A stretch of DNA of 64,000 nt from Bifidobacterium erythrocebi. GTDB lineage: Bacteria; Actinomycetota; Actinomycetes; Actinomycetales; Bifidobacteriaceae. Under the pieces are notes generated by a model that saw nothing but the letters and a program-made list of their open reading frames with translations, was not told where the DNA came from and made no database searches. Below, one piece after another: positions 36,311-44,454 of this stretch; the first letter of the stretch is position 1; every line of letters begins with the position of its first letter. Location: NCBI RefSeq assembly GCF_012932675.1, contig NZ_JAAIIF010000002.1, positions 62,001 to 126,000 on the forward strand, in the 5' to 3' direction. Position numbers and translations under genes: made by a program.

Positions 36311-36700
36311 ATGCTGAAGAAGATATGCAGTGCTGTTGGCGCTATCGTACTGTCAGCAACCATGTTGACAAGTGGAACTGCCATGGCGTTTGCGTCGGAT
36401 AATACAAATAATCCGGAAAACGTAGTATGCACTGGAGCATGGAATGAATATGAGATCTCCGGGGGAACTCTGGTGTCTCCGTTGGCTGAAGCATATCCTG
36501 CTGAAGGCGGTACATGGCAGTATGGATCCAATCCCGCGAAGATGTGGTCTAATTATTGGCATGCAAGTAGATGCCATGGATCATCTGTTGTGACAAGCAC
36601 CGCCAAGAGCCGTTCCATTGATACCGCTTCGGGGCATTGGTCTTATGCTCAAATCTGGGGCCACGGGTTCGGAATTAAATACTATTACCGTGTTTGCTGA
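36311..36700 (+). CDS. lactococcin 972 family bacteriocin
   Basis: A 129-residue secreted precursor. A Sec signal peptide covers about residues 1-29 (KKICSAVGAIVLSATMLTSG, cleavage after AFA or ASD). The mature part has the lactococcin-972 pattern: GGTWQYG (66-72), WSNYWHASRCHGSSVV, and a C-terminal aromatic strand IKYYYRVC. Lactococcin 972 blocks septum formation through lipid II in sensitive Gram-positive cells. Unlike that peptide, this one has Cys residues at 40, 88 and 129. The start is ATG 36311 with GGAGG 5 nt upstream; the nearer ATG 36299 lacks a site. Export and immunity genes follow. Confidence 0.88.
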   Translation: MLKKICSAVGAIVLSATMLTSGTAMAFASDNTNNPENVVCTGAWNEYEISGGTLVSPLAEAYPAEGGTWQYGSNPAKMWSNYWHASRCHGSSVVTSTAKSRSIDTASGHWSYAQIWGHGFGIKYYYRVC

Positions 36701-36852
36701 TTCCTGTACCGGCGCATGGAGATTTGGCTGACTCAGTTCAATGGATGCATTCCGCTGGATGTTCCGAAATGTTCGAGGTAACGGATATTTCGGAACATCC
36801 AACGGAATGGAACCGTGCGATTCTGCATCGGAGCACAGAAGATAGAGGCAAA

Positions 36853-38877
36853 ATGGCAAAGAGGATTCTTGCGGTATTGGGTTTGATCATGCCGTTGTTT
36901 GTTTCGTATATCATCGTCGCTACATTGGAATCGTTGGATACGGTGTATCCCATCGGAACCACGACGTTTGTTTCCGTGGATTTTTCGAAGTCCAAGGCGC
37001 AGAAGACGGATATTGCCGCGGCACTGGATGCGTTGCCGTACCGCAAAGGCGAATTCGGTGCGCTTTCTAAAACGAAGATGACTTCTGCGGCGGATTCCTC
37101 ATCGGATTCCGCGGTTTCGGAACTGTTTGTTTTTGGAGACGAATCGCAAGCCGAGCGAGATCTGGCGAACTATCAGTATGGAGGATTCCGTTCCGTCACA
37201 TTGTCGCCTCTGTCCGATTTGGCGGATGCGAGTATTTCCGGAGCGTATTCGTTCTCGGATACGGCTGCGATAAACTCGTTCGAGAAACTGGTGAAAACCT
37301 ATGATGGCTCCATCGTCAACGGCGGACGTCGAGTTTCGAATGCCGATGTATTCGGGTTGCTGTCCAATAATCAGTCGGGCGCTTTCGGCGTTGCCGTGCT
37401 TTGCGTGGCGATATGTGCGACGGGTTGGTCATGGGCGGGCAATCGGGAGAAGCTCCATTCGGTGCTTATCCTGAATGGCGTTGGCAATGGGCGTATTCTT
37501 TATCAAGACATCGTTGATTTCTCGAAGATCTGTCTGCCATGGTATTGCCTGAGTGGAATAGGCGCGTCTGCGGTCGTTCTGCTGACTCATGCGGTGAATT
37601 CCATTGCCGTGTATTGCAAAGCGTATCTATCGGTAACTGTGGGGCTTGCGCTGCTGTTCGGCGTGGTGATTGCGGTGTTCTCGTTGCTGACGATGCCGTC
37701 GATTCGACAGTTGGCCGCGCGCCATACGCTCTCCAAACGACTGCTATGCGGCCAGATTGCATGGAAATTCGTCTGCGTGGTGCTCGCCTTGGTTGCCGGT
37801 GTCACATCCTCGTACGCGTTCATGGTTGCTTCGCAACAGCTGAATTCCGCCAGACAATGGCAGAATTTGGGGGCAGTGGTTTCCGTGGAGACCCTTGCTG
37901 ATCCGGCGGATTCAAGTGCGGAAGCAAGCGGGGCTTTCCAACGGTTCCTGGATGCCGAGGACGCAGCGGGGGAAATGTACCTATCGTATTCGGTATCTCC
38001 AGCGCTGGTCTATGGCAGTAACGGAAACGCTCCTACGAAACGCGAAACGTTGCAACAGATAGCACCTTATGACGATGTTGTCATCGTGAATACGTCGTTT
38101 CTGAAACTGATGCATATCTCCGAGAACAGCTTGAAGAAAACAACATCGGCCCATATTCCGAATGTCCTCGCGAAATCGTTGAAAGATTACGATGGAATAT
38201 GGATGAACAAGCAATCCCCAATAACAATGGAGGATTGCCTATACGAATGGAAAGGCGACAAAGCGTTTCCATCCTTGGAATACAACGCTCAATCCGGAGT
38301 GTTCGCATCATTGCGTAATCCGCTGATAATTCTCACCGATAACGCCAGCTCGATGTTCGATCTGAATAGCTTCCTGTATCCGGCTATGTCTTCAACGAAT
38401 ATACAGTTCGTCAACGCTGATTCCGTGAGTAGAATCGCCAAGGAATCGGTAATGGCTCCATACATCACTTCCGTGAGCCGTGTGGCCGATGATGCGATGT
38501 ACCAGTATCGTCTTGATATTCAGCAGCGCAATCTGAATCTTTGCTTCGTGGTCGTCATTTTGTGCGAGACGTTTTTCTGCATGATGCAGGATGCGGTTCT
38601 CTGGATGTATGAGAAGCGGAGGATGTTGTTCATCCGGCATACATCGGGAGCTTCCTACGCGCGCATCGTGCTGCCTTACTTCATATCGCAATTGGGGTTG
38701 CTGCTTGCCGCATTGCTGGCTGCTTGGTGGTACGTCGGGCAGCGTCGGCTGATGGTGGGAAGTGCTTCATTACTGATGCTGCTGCTGTGCTTGGCGTGTG
38801 CGGTTGTCGAGTTCGTGTCGTTGCTGTTGGCAGCACGGCAATGCTTTGCTGATGTTGTGCAACGGGCGGCTTGCTAG
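36853..38877 (+). CDS. bacteriocin-associated integral membrane protein (DUF1430-like)
   Basis: A 674-residue membrane protein typical of the second gene in lactococcin-972 systems. An N-terminal helix (2-24) is followed by a large extracytoplasmic domain, helices near 175-260 and 280-320, a second external domain (about 325-560), and a final helix pair and a run near 565-674. The layout resembles MacB/FtsX-like permeases. In lactococcin systems this protein with the ABC ATPase supports export or immunity. ATG 36853 follows AGAGG. The gene is 152 bp after the bacteriocin stop. Confidence 0.8.
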   Translation: MAKRILAVLGLIMPLFVSYIIVATLESLDTVYPIGTTTFVSVDFSKSKAQKTDIAAALDALPYRKGEFGALSKTKMTSAADSSSDSAVSELFVFGDESQAERDLANYQYGGFRSVTLSPLSDLADASISGAYSFSDTAAINSFEKLVKTYDGSIVNGGRRVSNADVFGLLSNNQSGAFGVAVLCVAICATGWSWAGNREKLHSVLILNGVGNGRILYQDIVDFSKICLPWYCLSGIGASAVVLLTHAVNSIAVYCKAYLSVTVGLALLFGVVIAVFSLLTMPSIRQLAARHTLSKRLLCGQIAWKFVCVVLALVAGVTSSYAFMVASQQLNSARQWQNLGAVVSVETLADPADSSAEASGAFQRFLDAEDAAGEMYLSYSVSPALVYGSNGNAPTKRETLQQIAPYDDVVIVNTSFLKLMHISENSLKKTTSAHIPNVLAKSLKDYDGIWMNKQSPITMEDCLYEWKGDKAFPSLEYNAQSGVFASLRNPLIILTDNASSMFDLNSFLYPAMSSTNIQFVNADSVSRIAKESVMAPYITSVSRVADDAMYQYRLDIQQRNLNLCFVVVILCETFFCMMQDAVLWMYEKRRMLFIRHTSGASYARIVLPYFISQLGLLLAALLAAWWYVGQRRLMVGSASLLMLLLCLACAVVEFVSLLLAARQCFADVVQRAAC

Positions 38878-38925
38878 ATGCCGGCCGGGCGATGAAACGG
38901 AATTACATGAATGAAGGAGTTTGCC

Positions 38926-39579
38926 ATGACCGTCGAACTTGATGATGTTGCATGCGTGATTCAGGGGAATACCATTTTCCGTCATATCAACGCCCGGGTT
39001 GACGGCGGCATGATGGTTGCGCTTACCGGCCCATCCGGCAGTGGTAAGACGACATTGCTTGGCATCATGTCGTTGCTGATGAAACCTTCGGAGGGTGATG
39101 TCGTCGTCAATGGCGAAAGCACCTTGCGGTGGACGGATCGTCAGCGTCGAGCGTTCTGGAGAAACGCTGTGTCATTCGTCTATCAGGATTACGGAATGAT
39201 TGACGAGGAAACCGTATTCTACAATCTGACTTTCAAGCATAAGCATTACAATCCCAAACGGAATAGACTGCCTAAAAAGCTTTCGCGGCTGTTGTCTGAA
39301 ACCGGCATGTCGGGCAGGCTGAATGATTTGGCGGCAGTGCTGTCTGGTGGTGAGAAGCAGCGTGTTGCCTTGGTGCGGGCGCTATGGAAACGATCCGCCT
39401 ACATTTTTGTGGACGAGCCTACGGCGTCGTTGGATGAGATTAATCGGGGAATCGTGATTGGGCTTCTGCGTCAGGCTGCCGCGAGAGGTGCCTGTGTGGT
39501 CGTTTCGACGCATGATGCCGCCTTGGTGAATATGTGCGACCGGAAAATTCTTCTCGGCGGGGCGGAATCTGGTAAATGA
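38926..39579 (+). CDS. ABC transporter ATP-binding protein (bacteriocin module 1)
   Basis: A 217-residue ATPase of the MacB/LolD subfamily. Walker A is GPSGSGKTT, the Q-loop is FVYQDYGM, the signature motif is LSGGEKQR, Walker B is YIFVDEPTAS, and the switch His is in STHDAAL. It partners with the upstream membrane protein. Start is ATG 38926 with GAAGGAG 7 nt upstream. A solitary CCA-N5-TGG site lies 32 bp after the stop. Confidence 0.95.
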   Translation: MTVELDDVACVIQGNTIFRHINARVDGGMMVALTGPSGSGKTTLLGIMSLLMKPSEGDVVVNGESTLRWTDRQRRAFWRNAVSFVYQDYGMIDEETVFYNLTFKHKHYNPKRNRLPKKLSRLLSETGMSGRLNDLAAVLSGGEKQRVALVRALWKRSAYIFVDEPTASLDEINRGIVIGLLRQAAARGACVVVSTHDAALVNMCDRKILLGGAESGK

Positions 39580-39610
39580 TGCGGTCCTGTCGGTTATATG
39601 GTGTTTTGTT

Positions 39611-39621
39611 CCACCGGCTGG
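39611..39621. repeat. solitary CCA-N5-TGG site
   Basis: CCACCGGCTGG followed by ATGTTTCAGGCGTGTGG, clearly one unit of the array family standing alone. Confidence 0.8.
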
Positions 39622-39658
39622 ATGTTTCAGGCGTGTGGATGCGGCGCGATATAGGAAA

Positions 39659-39697
39659 AGACGCGGATGGAATGTGTGATGCGTTCCAGCCGCGTCT
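39659..39697. terminator. bidirectional terminator between the ABC gene and glgE
   Basis: AGACGCGGATGGAA / TTCCAGCCGCGTCT, 14-bp stem with one mismatch. A second hairpin (CTGATTTTCG / CGAAAATCAG, 39723-39749) overlaps the glgE stop codon. Confidence 0.75.
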
Positions 39698-39745
39698 TTA
39701 TTCATCGCGATTTTTTGCGGTTCTGATTTTCGATTAGACCGAAAA

Positions 39746-41965
39746 TCAGTCCTCGACCACCGTCAGCACGTGCGCCACATCGGCCCATGGAGCCAGTGAG
39801 ACGAAGTTGTCCCAACCCCACGTGAACTCGCGCCCGGTGAGCTCGTCGCGCACATGGGCGCCCTGCTTCGGGTCGATGCCGAAATCGGGCATTTCCAGAT
39901 GCACTTCGGACTGGTGCGCGTTGTGGCCGTCAAGGTTCACCACCACGATCAGCGTCTCCGGCTTGCCCGTCGCCGTCAGCTCGGCGGGGGTGTGGCGGGC
40001 GAACGCGAGGATGTTCGAATCGGACGACGGCAGGATGCTCACATTGTGGTAGCTGAAGGCGTCCACATGCTCGCGGCGGATCTTGTTCAGGCTGGTCAGC
40101 AGCTCGGCGATGCCGTACTTGTCGGCATCGGCCCAGTTGCGCACCTTGACCTCGTACTTCTCGTTGTCGATCTGCTCCTCGAAACCGGGGCGCTGCTTGT
40201 TCTCGATGAGTTCGAAGCCGTTGTAGATGCCCCAGCTCGGGGATCCCATGGCCGCCAGCACCGCGCGCACCGCATGGCCGGCGATGCCGTTGTCGCGCAC
40301 GTAGGCGGTGAGGATATCCGGCGTGGTGGGCCAGAAGGTGTTGTGCTGGTAGTAGCCGTCATCGCCGTTGGTCTCCAGCAGATACTCTTCCAGCTCGTCC
40401 TTGGTGTTGCGCCACGGGAAGTAGCAGTGCGACTGGGTGAAGCCCGCGTAGCTCAGTGCACGCATCATGCCCGGGCGGGTGAACGCTTCGGCCAGGAACA
40501 GCACTTCGGGGTGCTTCTTGGTGACGGCCGCGATCACGTCCTGCCAGAAGCGTACCGGCTTGGTGTGCGGGTTGTCGACGCGGAAGATGGTCACGCCGGC
40601 CTTGACCCACAGGTCCATGATGCGTTCGACTTCCTTTTCGATGCCGGGCATGTCGGCGTTGAAGTCGATGGGGTAGATGTCCTGGTATTTCTTCGGCGGG
40701 TTCTCGGCGAAGGCGATGGTGCCGTCCGGCTTGGTGCGGAACCAGTTCGGATGCTGCTTGACCCATGGGTGGTCGGGGGAGCACTGCAGCGCGAAGTCGA
40801 GTGCGACTTCAAGCCCGAGCTCGTGTGCACGCGCGCAGAACGCCTTGAAGTCGTCCATGGTGCCCAGCAGCGGGTCGACGGTGTCATGACCGCCAAGCTC
40901 GGAGCCGATGCCGAACGGGGAACCGGGGTCGTTGGGGCCGGCGACCAGGGAATTGTTGCGGCCCTTGCGGTTGGTCACGCCGATCGGGAAGATCGGAGGC
41001 AGGTATACGATGTCGAATCCTTCGGCCTTGGCGCGTTCCAGTCCGGACAGCGCCGTGACCAGCGTGCCCTGCTTGATTCGGCCGTTCTGATCGTCGTAGG
41101 TCGCGCCTTCGGAGCGCGGGAAGAACTGGTACCATGCGGCGAAGCTGGACTTCGGGCGTTCCACCTTGAAGCGCTGCGGGGCGCTGGGGGACAGGCCGTC
41201 GCGCAGCGGGTTGGATACGTGAAGCTCGGTGATCTCATCGCTGGTGGCGGCGGCGAGACGCTCCTGCGGGGAACGCGTCGTGTCGGCCATGGCAGCGGCG
41301 GCGGCCTCCAGCGTCTTGCGCTGACGGGCGTTGAGCTTGGCGTCGCTCGTGGCCGCCCAGCGTGCGAGCAGCTGGGAGCCGGAGATCAGCGCGTTCTCCA
41401 CGTCGTCGTCCACCTGCACCTTGATGGTGGCGTCATGCAGCCAGGACAGATAGGTGTCTTCCCAACCCTCCACGGTCACGGTCCACTCGCCCAGCTGGCG
41501 CTTTACCTTGGCGAATTCAGGCTCCCACGGCTTGGCGTCGCTGCGCTCGCCGCATACCAGCGTCATGGTCCAGCGGTCCAGGCCCGGGTTCACGCAGGTC
41601 ATCGTTCTGCGCAGCATCTCCTTGCCGCGCGGATTGCGCACCACGGCAGTGGCACCGACCTTGGTGCGTCCTTCGATGAACACCTGCGCGGTGACCTCGA
41701 ACGCCTCACCGAGTTCTACGCGGCCGGGGTAGATGCCGCGTTCCTCGTTCGGGGTGATGTCCAGGACGTTGATGCGGCCGAACTGGCCGGCTTCGGTGAC
41801 GGGGATGACCTGTGCCGGCACCTCGCCCTGGACTGCGGGCGTGGCTGTTTTGGCGGTACGCCTTCTCTTCGTTGCGGCGGTCGTACGTTTTGCCGTACCC
41901 GTCGTTCGCTTCGCGGGTGACGCGGTTTTCTTTCCCGTGGCGCTTTCAGTGGTCTTCGTCGACAT
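39746..41965 (-). CDS. glgE: alpha-1,4-glucan:maltose-1-phosphate maltosyltransferase
   Basis: A 739-residue GH13_3 enzyme that extends alpha-glucan with maltose-1-phosphate. The catalytic nucleophile is D464 (FRVDNPHTKP) and the acid/base is E493 (LFLAEAFTRP). The N-terminal beta domain (about 60-180), helical insert (about 190-260) and catalytic barrel (from about 275: AAWYQFFPRSEG) match GlgE order. Before residue 50 there is a Lys/Thr/Ala/Arg-rich tail (KRTTGTAKRTTAATKRRRTA). Start ATG 41965 follows AAGGAGAGGG. Other trehalose-pathway genes are not in the window. Confidence 0.95.
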   Translation of the reverse strand: MSTKTTESATGKKTASPAKRTTGTAKRTTAATKRRRTAKTATPAVQGEVPAQVIPVTEAGQFGRINVLDITPNEERGIYPGRVELGEAFEVTAQVFIEGRTKVGATAVVRNPRGKEMLRRTMTCVNPGLDRWTMTLVCGERSDAKPWEPEFAKVKRQLGEWTVTVEGWEDTYLSWLHDATIKVQVDDDVENALISGSQLLARWAATSDAKLNARQRKTLEAAAAAMADTTRSPQERLAAATSDEITELHVSNPLRDGLSPSAPQRFKVERPKSSFAAWYQFFPRSEGATYDDQNGRIKQGTLVTALSGLERAKAEGFDIVYLPPIFPIGVTNRKGRNNSLVAGPNDPGSPFGIGSELGGHDTVDPLLGTMDDFKAFCARAHELGLEVALDFALQCSPDHPWVKQHPNWFRTKPDGTIAFAENPPKKYQDIYPIDFNADMPGIEKEVERIMDLWVKAGVTIFRVDNPHTKPVRFWQDVIAAVTKKHPEVLFLAEAFTRPGMMRALSYAGFTQSHCYFPWRNTKDELEEYLLETNGDDGYYQHNTFWPTTPDILTAYVRDNGIAGHAVRAVLAAMGSPSWGIYNGFELIENKQRPGFEEQIDNEKYEVKVRNWADADKYGIAELLTSLNKIRREHVDAFSYHNVSILPSSDSNILAFARHTPAELTATGKPETLIVVVNLDGHNAHQSEVHLEMPDFGIDPKQGAHVRDELTGREFTWGWDNFVSLAPWADVAHVLTVVED

Positions 41966-42031
41966 GGCAGCCCTCTCCTTGCTCCTTATCAATAGGTTTC
42001 GTTCCCATTGTAAGTGCGCGGCGGCGTGATA

Positions 42032-42134
42032 TGTGGACGAATCTGTGGACGGCTGCCGCGCTATGTGCATAACTTGCCGATAGGGGCAGAGTGAGCGGCG
42101 AAATGTGGATAACCTGCGGGTCGAGTTATCCACA
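42032..42134. promoter_or_regulatory. cluster of DnaA boxes
   Basis: Three perfect boxes: TGTGCATAA (42064-42072) and TGTGGATAA (42104-42112) on the minus strand, TTATCCACA (42126-42134) on the plus strand. Two near matches, TGTGGACGA (42032-42040) and TGTGGACGG (42044-42052), precede them. They lie in the 303-bp gap between divergent glgE and the surface-protein gene, far from any dnaA gene in this window. Confidence 0.75.
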
Positions 42135-42268
42135 ACACGCCCGGCAGAGGGAGTTCCGACCACAGGGGCGGAACAAGTGCGGGTGGAAGCGCCGGTTCTG
42201 GCAGGCTCGATGGTATCTGCCCGGCACGGTGGCCGGATGGAAACACCATATATATAGGAGGAAGAACT

Positions 42269-44200
42269 ATGGCTACACGATTGCGGCGATGCCTGACCGG
42301 CTTGGCGGCGCTTCTCATCGCGTTGGCGGTATTGTTGGGCGCATCGCCGGCCGCGTTCGCCGCGGCGCTGGACTACCCGCCGCCGGGCACGAACCTGTGG
42401 TACCGCATCGACGGCAGGAACCTGCTGATCGGCGCAATCAAGAAACTGCCCGACGGCAGGCTCGCATACTGCATGAAGGCCGGCGCGGACGCCAGCAACG
42501 AGTATTCGGGCGAACGGAAGATCGAAGACAATACCAATGTGCGCCGCATCGCGTGGCTGGCGAACCGCTACCAGAACAATCGCGACGCGAACATCCACGC
42601 CGCCATAGGCGTGCTGGTGCACAGGCACATGGAACTGGACCCGCAGGCATGGGCACGCCATTGGGCCGTCATCTCCGCGCAATACCCGGGCCTGGACGCC
42701 ATCGCCAACCGTCTGTGGGGCGAAGCGGGCGCGAACATGCCGCTGGGATTGCAGGTCACCAGCCAGACGGTGGAAGGACTGCGCTCCGGTTGGGTGGATG
42801 TCGTGGTGAAAAGCGACGGCAAGGCGCTCGCCGGCGTCCCTTATTCCGTGCGGCTGGAAGGTCCGGCCCGATTCGACACCGGCGGCCAGACGGTGAACGG
42901 TACCTCCGGAAACACCACGATTCGCCACGCATGGCATGCCACCGGCAGCGGCGAGGTCAAGGTGAGCACGCAATACGAGTCGCCGCGTGCGTTGCAGCTG
43001 ATCAGCAACCAGGACTACGCGTGCTATGGCAGCCAGGAACAGGTCGCGGGCGATGGCGTCGCGTTCAAGGTCCGTAAGGACTTCACGCCGGCCGTGGCCA
43101 CGGTCACGTCCAAGAAGATCGTGGACGCGGGCGAGACGGTGAGCGATAAGGTCACGTCGAAGGTGACGGGTGCGGACAGCCATTGGCCCAAGAATGTGGA
43201 AATGCTGGCGACGGGCTACTACTTCGACGGGCTCTCCGCAAGCGATCTGACCGATCCGATGCAGCCGAACGCCGGGGAAAGCATCGAGGCGTTCCTTGAA
43301 CGCATCGCAAAGCGGGGCTATAAGCCGGCGGCGTACGGTACGGCCACCTTCACCGGACCGGAACAGACGAAGACCGTGACGGCCACGACCGAGCCGGGCG
43401 GCACGGAGGAATACCGGACGCCGGCACGCGGCGGCATCGGCACGTGGGTGTGGGCGTTCGACGCCTCCAAGCAGCAGGGGAAGTCGGGGAAGTACCTGGT
43501 TCGGGACTCGGTGAGCGGGTTCCTTGAGGCCGAGGAGACCAACTCGAATCGCGCCAAAGTGGAGGTGGAATCGACGATTACCGAGCACAGTCCGGCGCTT
43601 GGCGCGCAGTTGAGCGACACCATCACCGTTGCGGGCTTCCCGGATGATCACGGGGAGTTCAAGGGGTCCGAGGAATTCGGCATCGGTGCCGACGAGGAGT
43701 TTGCGCAGGTGAGCGTGTGGTGGGCCGGCGACAAGGACGATCCGGGCAGCGATGCGGAGTTCAAGCCTTCCGGTACCGACATGCCGCAGGAGGACGAGCA
43801 TCACAAGCTGATCGGCACGTGGGATGTGCCGGCGAAGAACGGCACGATCCGTGTGGGCGCCGGTTCCCTGGACGCGCACGGCGAGCCGATCAACATCGTC
43901 GCCGAGGATCACGGCTGGTACGTGTTCGTCTGGAGCTTTGCGGGTGACGATCGCGTGATGCCTGCGGCCAGCGCCTACGACGACCAGTGGGAGCAGGCAT
44001 ATGTAGGTGTGGAGCCCGAAGACGAGGAAGAGGATGAGGAGGAAGAGGACGAGGAGAAACCGGTCGAGGAAAACGACGAACCAGAAACGCCTTTGGCCTC
44101 GACCGGCAGCGACGTGGCCTTCGCCATTGCCATGGCGTTCATCGCGCTTGCGGCCGGCAGCCTGATCCTAGTGTTGGCGCACAGGCGGGAGTCGCTGTGA
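42269..44200 (+). CDS. sortase-anchored surface protein
   Basis: A 643-residue secreted protein. A signal peptide covers about 1-31. A C-terminal sorting signal is present: LASTG (near 606-610), a hydrophobic helix, and RRESL. An Asp/Glu-rich spacer (EPEDEEEDEEEEDEEKP) precedes it. The region around residues 55-130 (LAYCMKAGADA...NIHAAIGVLVHRHM) weakly resembles surface thioester domains. Two Cys are visible (LAYC and YAC). Repeated beta-domains with ATFTGPEQTKTV, SDTITVAGF fit VaFE/Ig-like pilin or adhesin modules. The ligand is unknown. AGGAGG lies 7 nt upstream of the ATG. Confidence 0.83.
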   Translation: MATRLRRCLTGLAALLIALAVLLGASPAAFAAALDYPPPGTNLWYRIDGRNLLIGAIKKLPDGRLAYCMKAGADASNEYSGERKIEDNTNVRRIAWLANRYQNNRDANIHAAIGVLVHRHMELDPQAWARHWAVISAQYPGLDAIANRLWGEAGANMPLGLQVTSQTVEGLRSGWVDVVVKSDGKALAGVPYSVRLEGPARFDTGGQTVNGTSGNTTIRHAWHATGSGEVKVSTQYESPRALQLISNQDYACYGSQEQVAGDGVAFKVRKDFTPAVATVTSKKIVDAGETVSDKVTSKVTGADSHWPKNVEMLATGYYFDGLSASDLTDPMQPNAGESIEAFLERIAKRGYKPAAYGTATFTGPEQTKTVTATTEPGGTEEYRTPARGGIGTWVWAFDASKQQGKSGKYLVRDSVSGFLEAEETNSNRAKVEVESTITEHSPALGAQLSDTITVAGFPDDHGEFKGSEEFGIGADEEFAQVSVWWAGDKDDPGSDAEFKPSGTDMPQEDEHHKLIGTWDVPAKNGTIRVGAGSLDAHGEPINIVAEDHGWYVFVWSFAGDDRVMPAASAYDDQWEQAYVGVEPEDEEEDEEEEDEEKPVEENDEPETPLASTGSDVAFAIAMAFIALAAGSLILVLAHRRESL

Positions 44201-44225
44201 CACTGACCGTGATCTGATACGAAAA

Positions 44226-44253
44226 AAGCTAGGAATCATGTGATTCCTAGCTT
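44226..44253. terminator. bidirectional terminator
   Basis: AAGCTAGGAATCA / TGATTCCTAGCTT, 13-bp stem; a T-run follows on the minus strand and a short one on the plus strand. It serves both the surface protein and tRNA-fMet. Confidence 0.88.
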
Positions 44254-44259
44254 TCGGAT

Positions 44260-44336
44260 TGGTAGCGGGGCATGGATTTGAACCATGGACCTCTGGGTTA
44301 TGAGCCCAGCGAGCTACCGAGCTGCTCCACCCCGCG
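44260..44336 (-). tRNA. initiator tRNA-fMet (anticodon CAT)
   Basis: A 77-nt cloverleaf including an encoded CCA. The first base C does not pair with position 72, as required of initiators. The anticodon stem carries three consecutive G-C pairs (GGG CTCATAA CCC), the other initiator hallmark. D-arm GCAGCTCGGTAGC and T-arm GGTTCAAATCC are intact. Confidence 0.94.
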
Positions 44337-44441
44337 ACGGCTTGTCTTTCAGACAGCTCAATCAACCATAAGCGATATGCAGAATATGTCAACCATCGGC
44401 GTGTCGTGAATGGTGCCGAGAGGAATTGGCGCGTTTCGCTG

Positions 44442-44447
44442 CATAAT
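44442..44447 (+). promoter_or_regulatory. -10-like hexamer, leaderless metA start
   Basis: CATAAT ends 7 nt before ATG 44455. No Shine-Dalgarno. Confidence 0.45.
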
Positions 44448-44454
44448 AAGAACC

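Noticed and set aside
42032..42134. Chromosomal replication origin
   Set aside because: No origin-linked genes (dnaA, dnaN, recF, rpmH, gyrB) or long AT-rich unwinding region are near. The cluster is reported only as a DnaA-box site.
41966..43912. Long minus-strand open frame extending glgE upstream
   Set aside because: GlgE starts at ATG 41965 with a good Shine-Dalgarno. The extension runs antisense through the clearly coding surface-protein gene and has no family similarity.
44340..44454. SAM riboswitch upstream of metA
   Set aside because: Too little sequence before the leaderless start and no conserved pairing.
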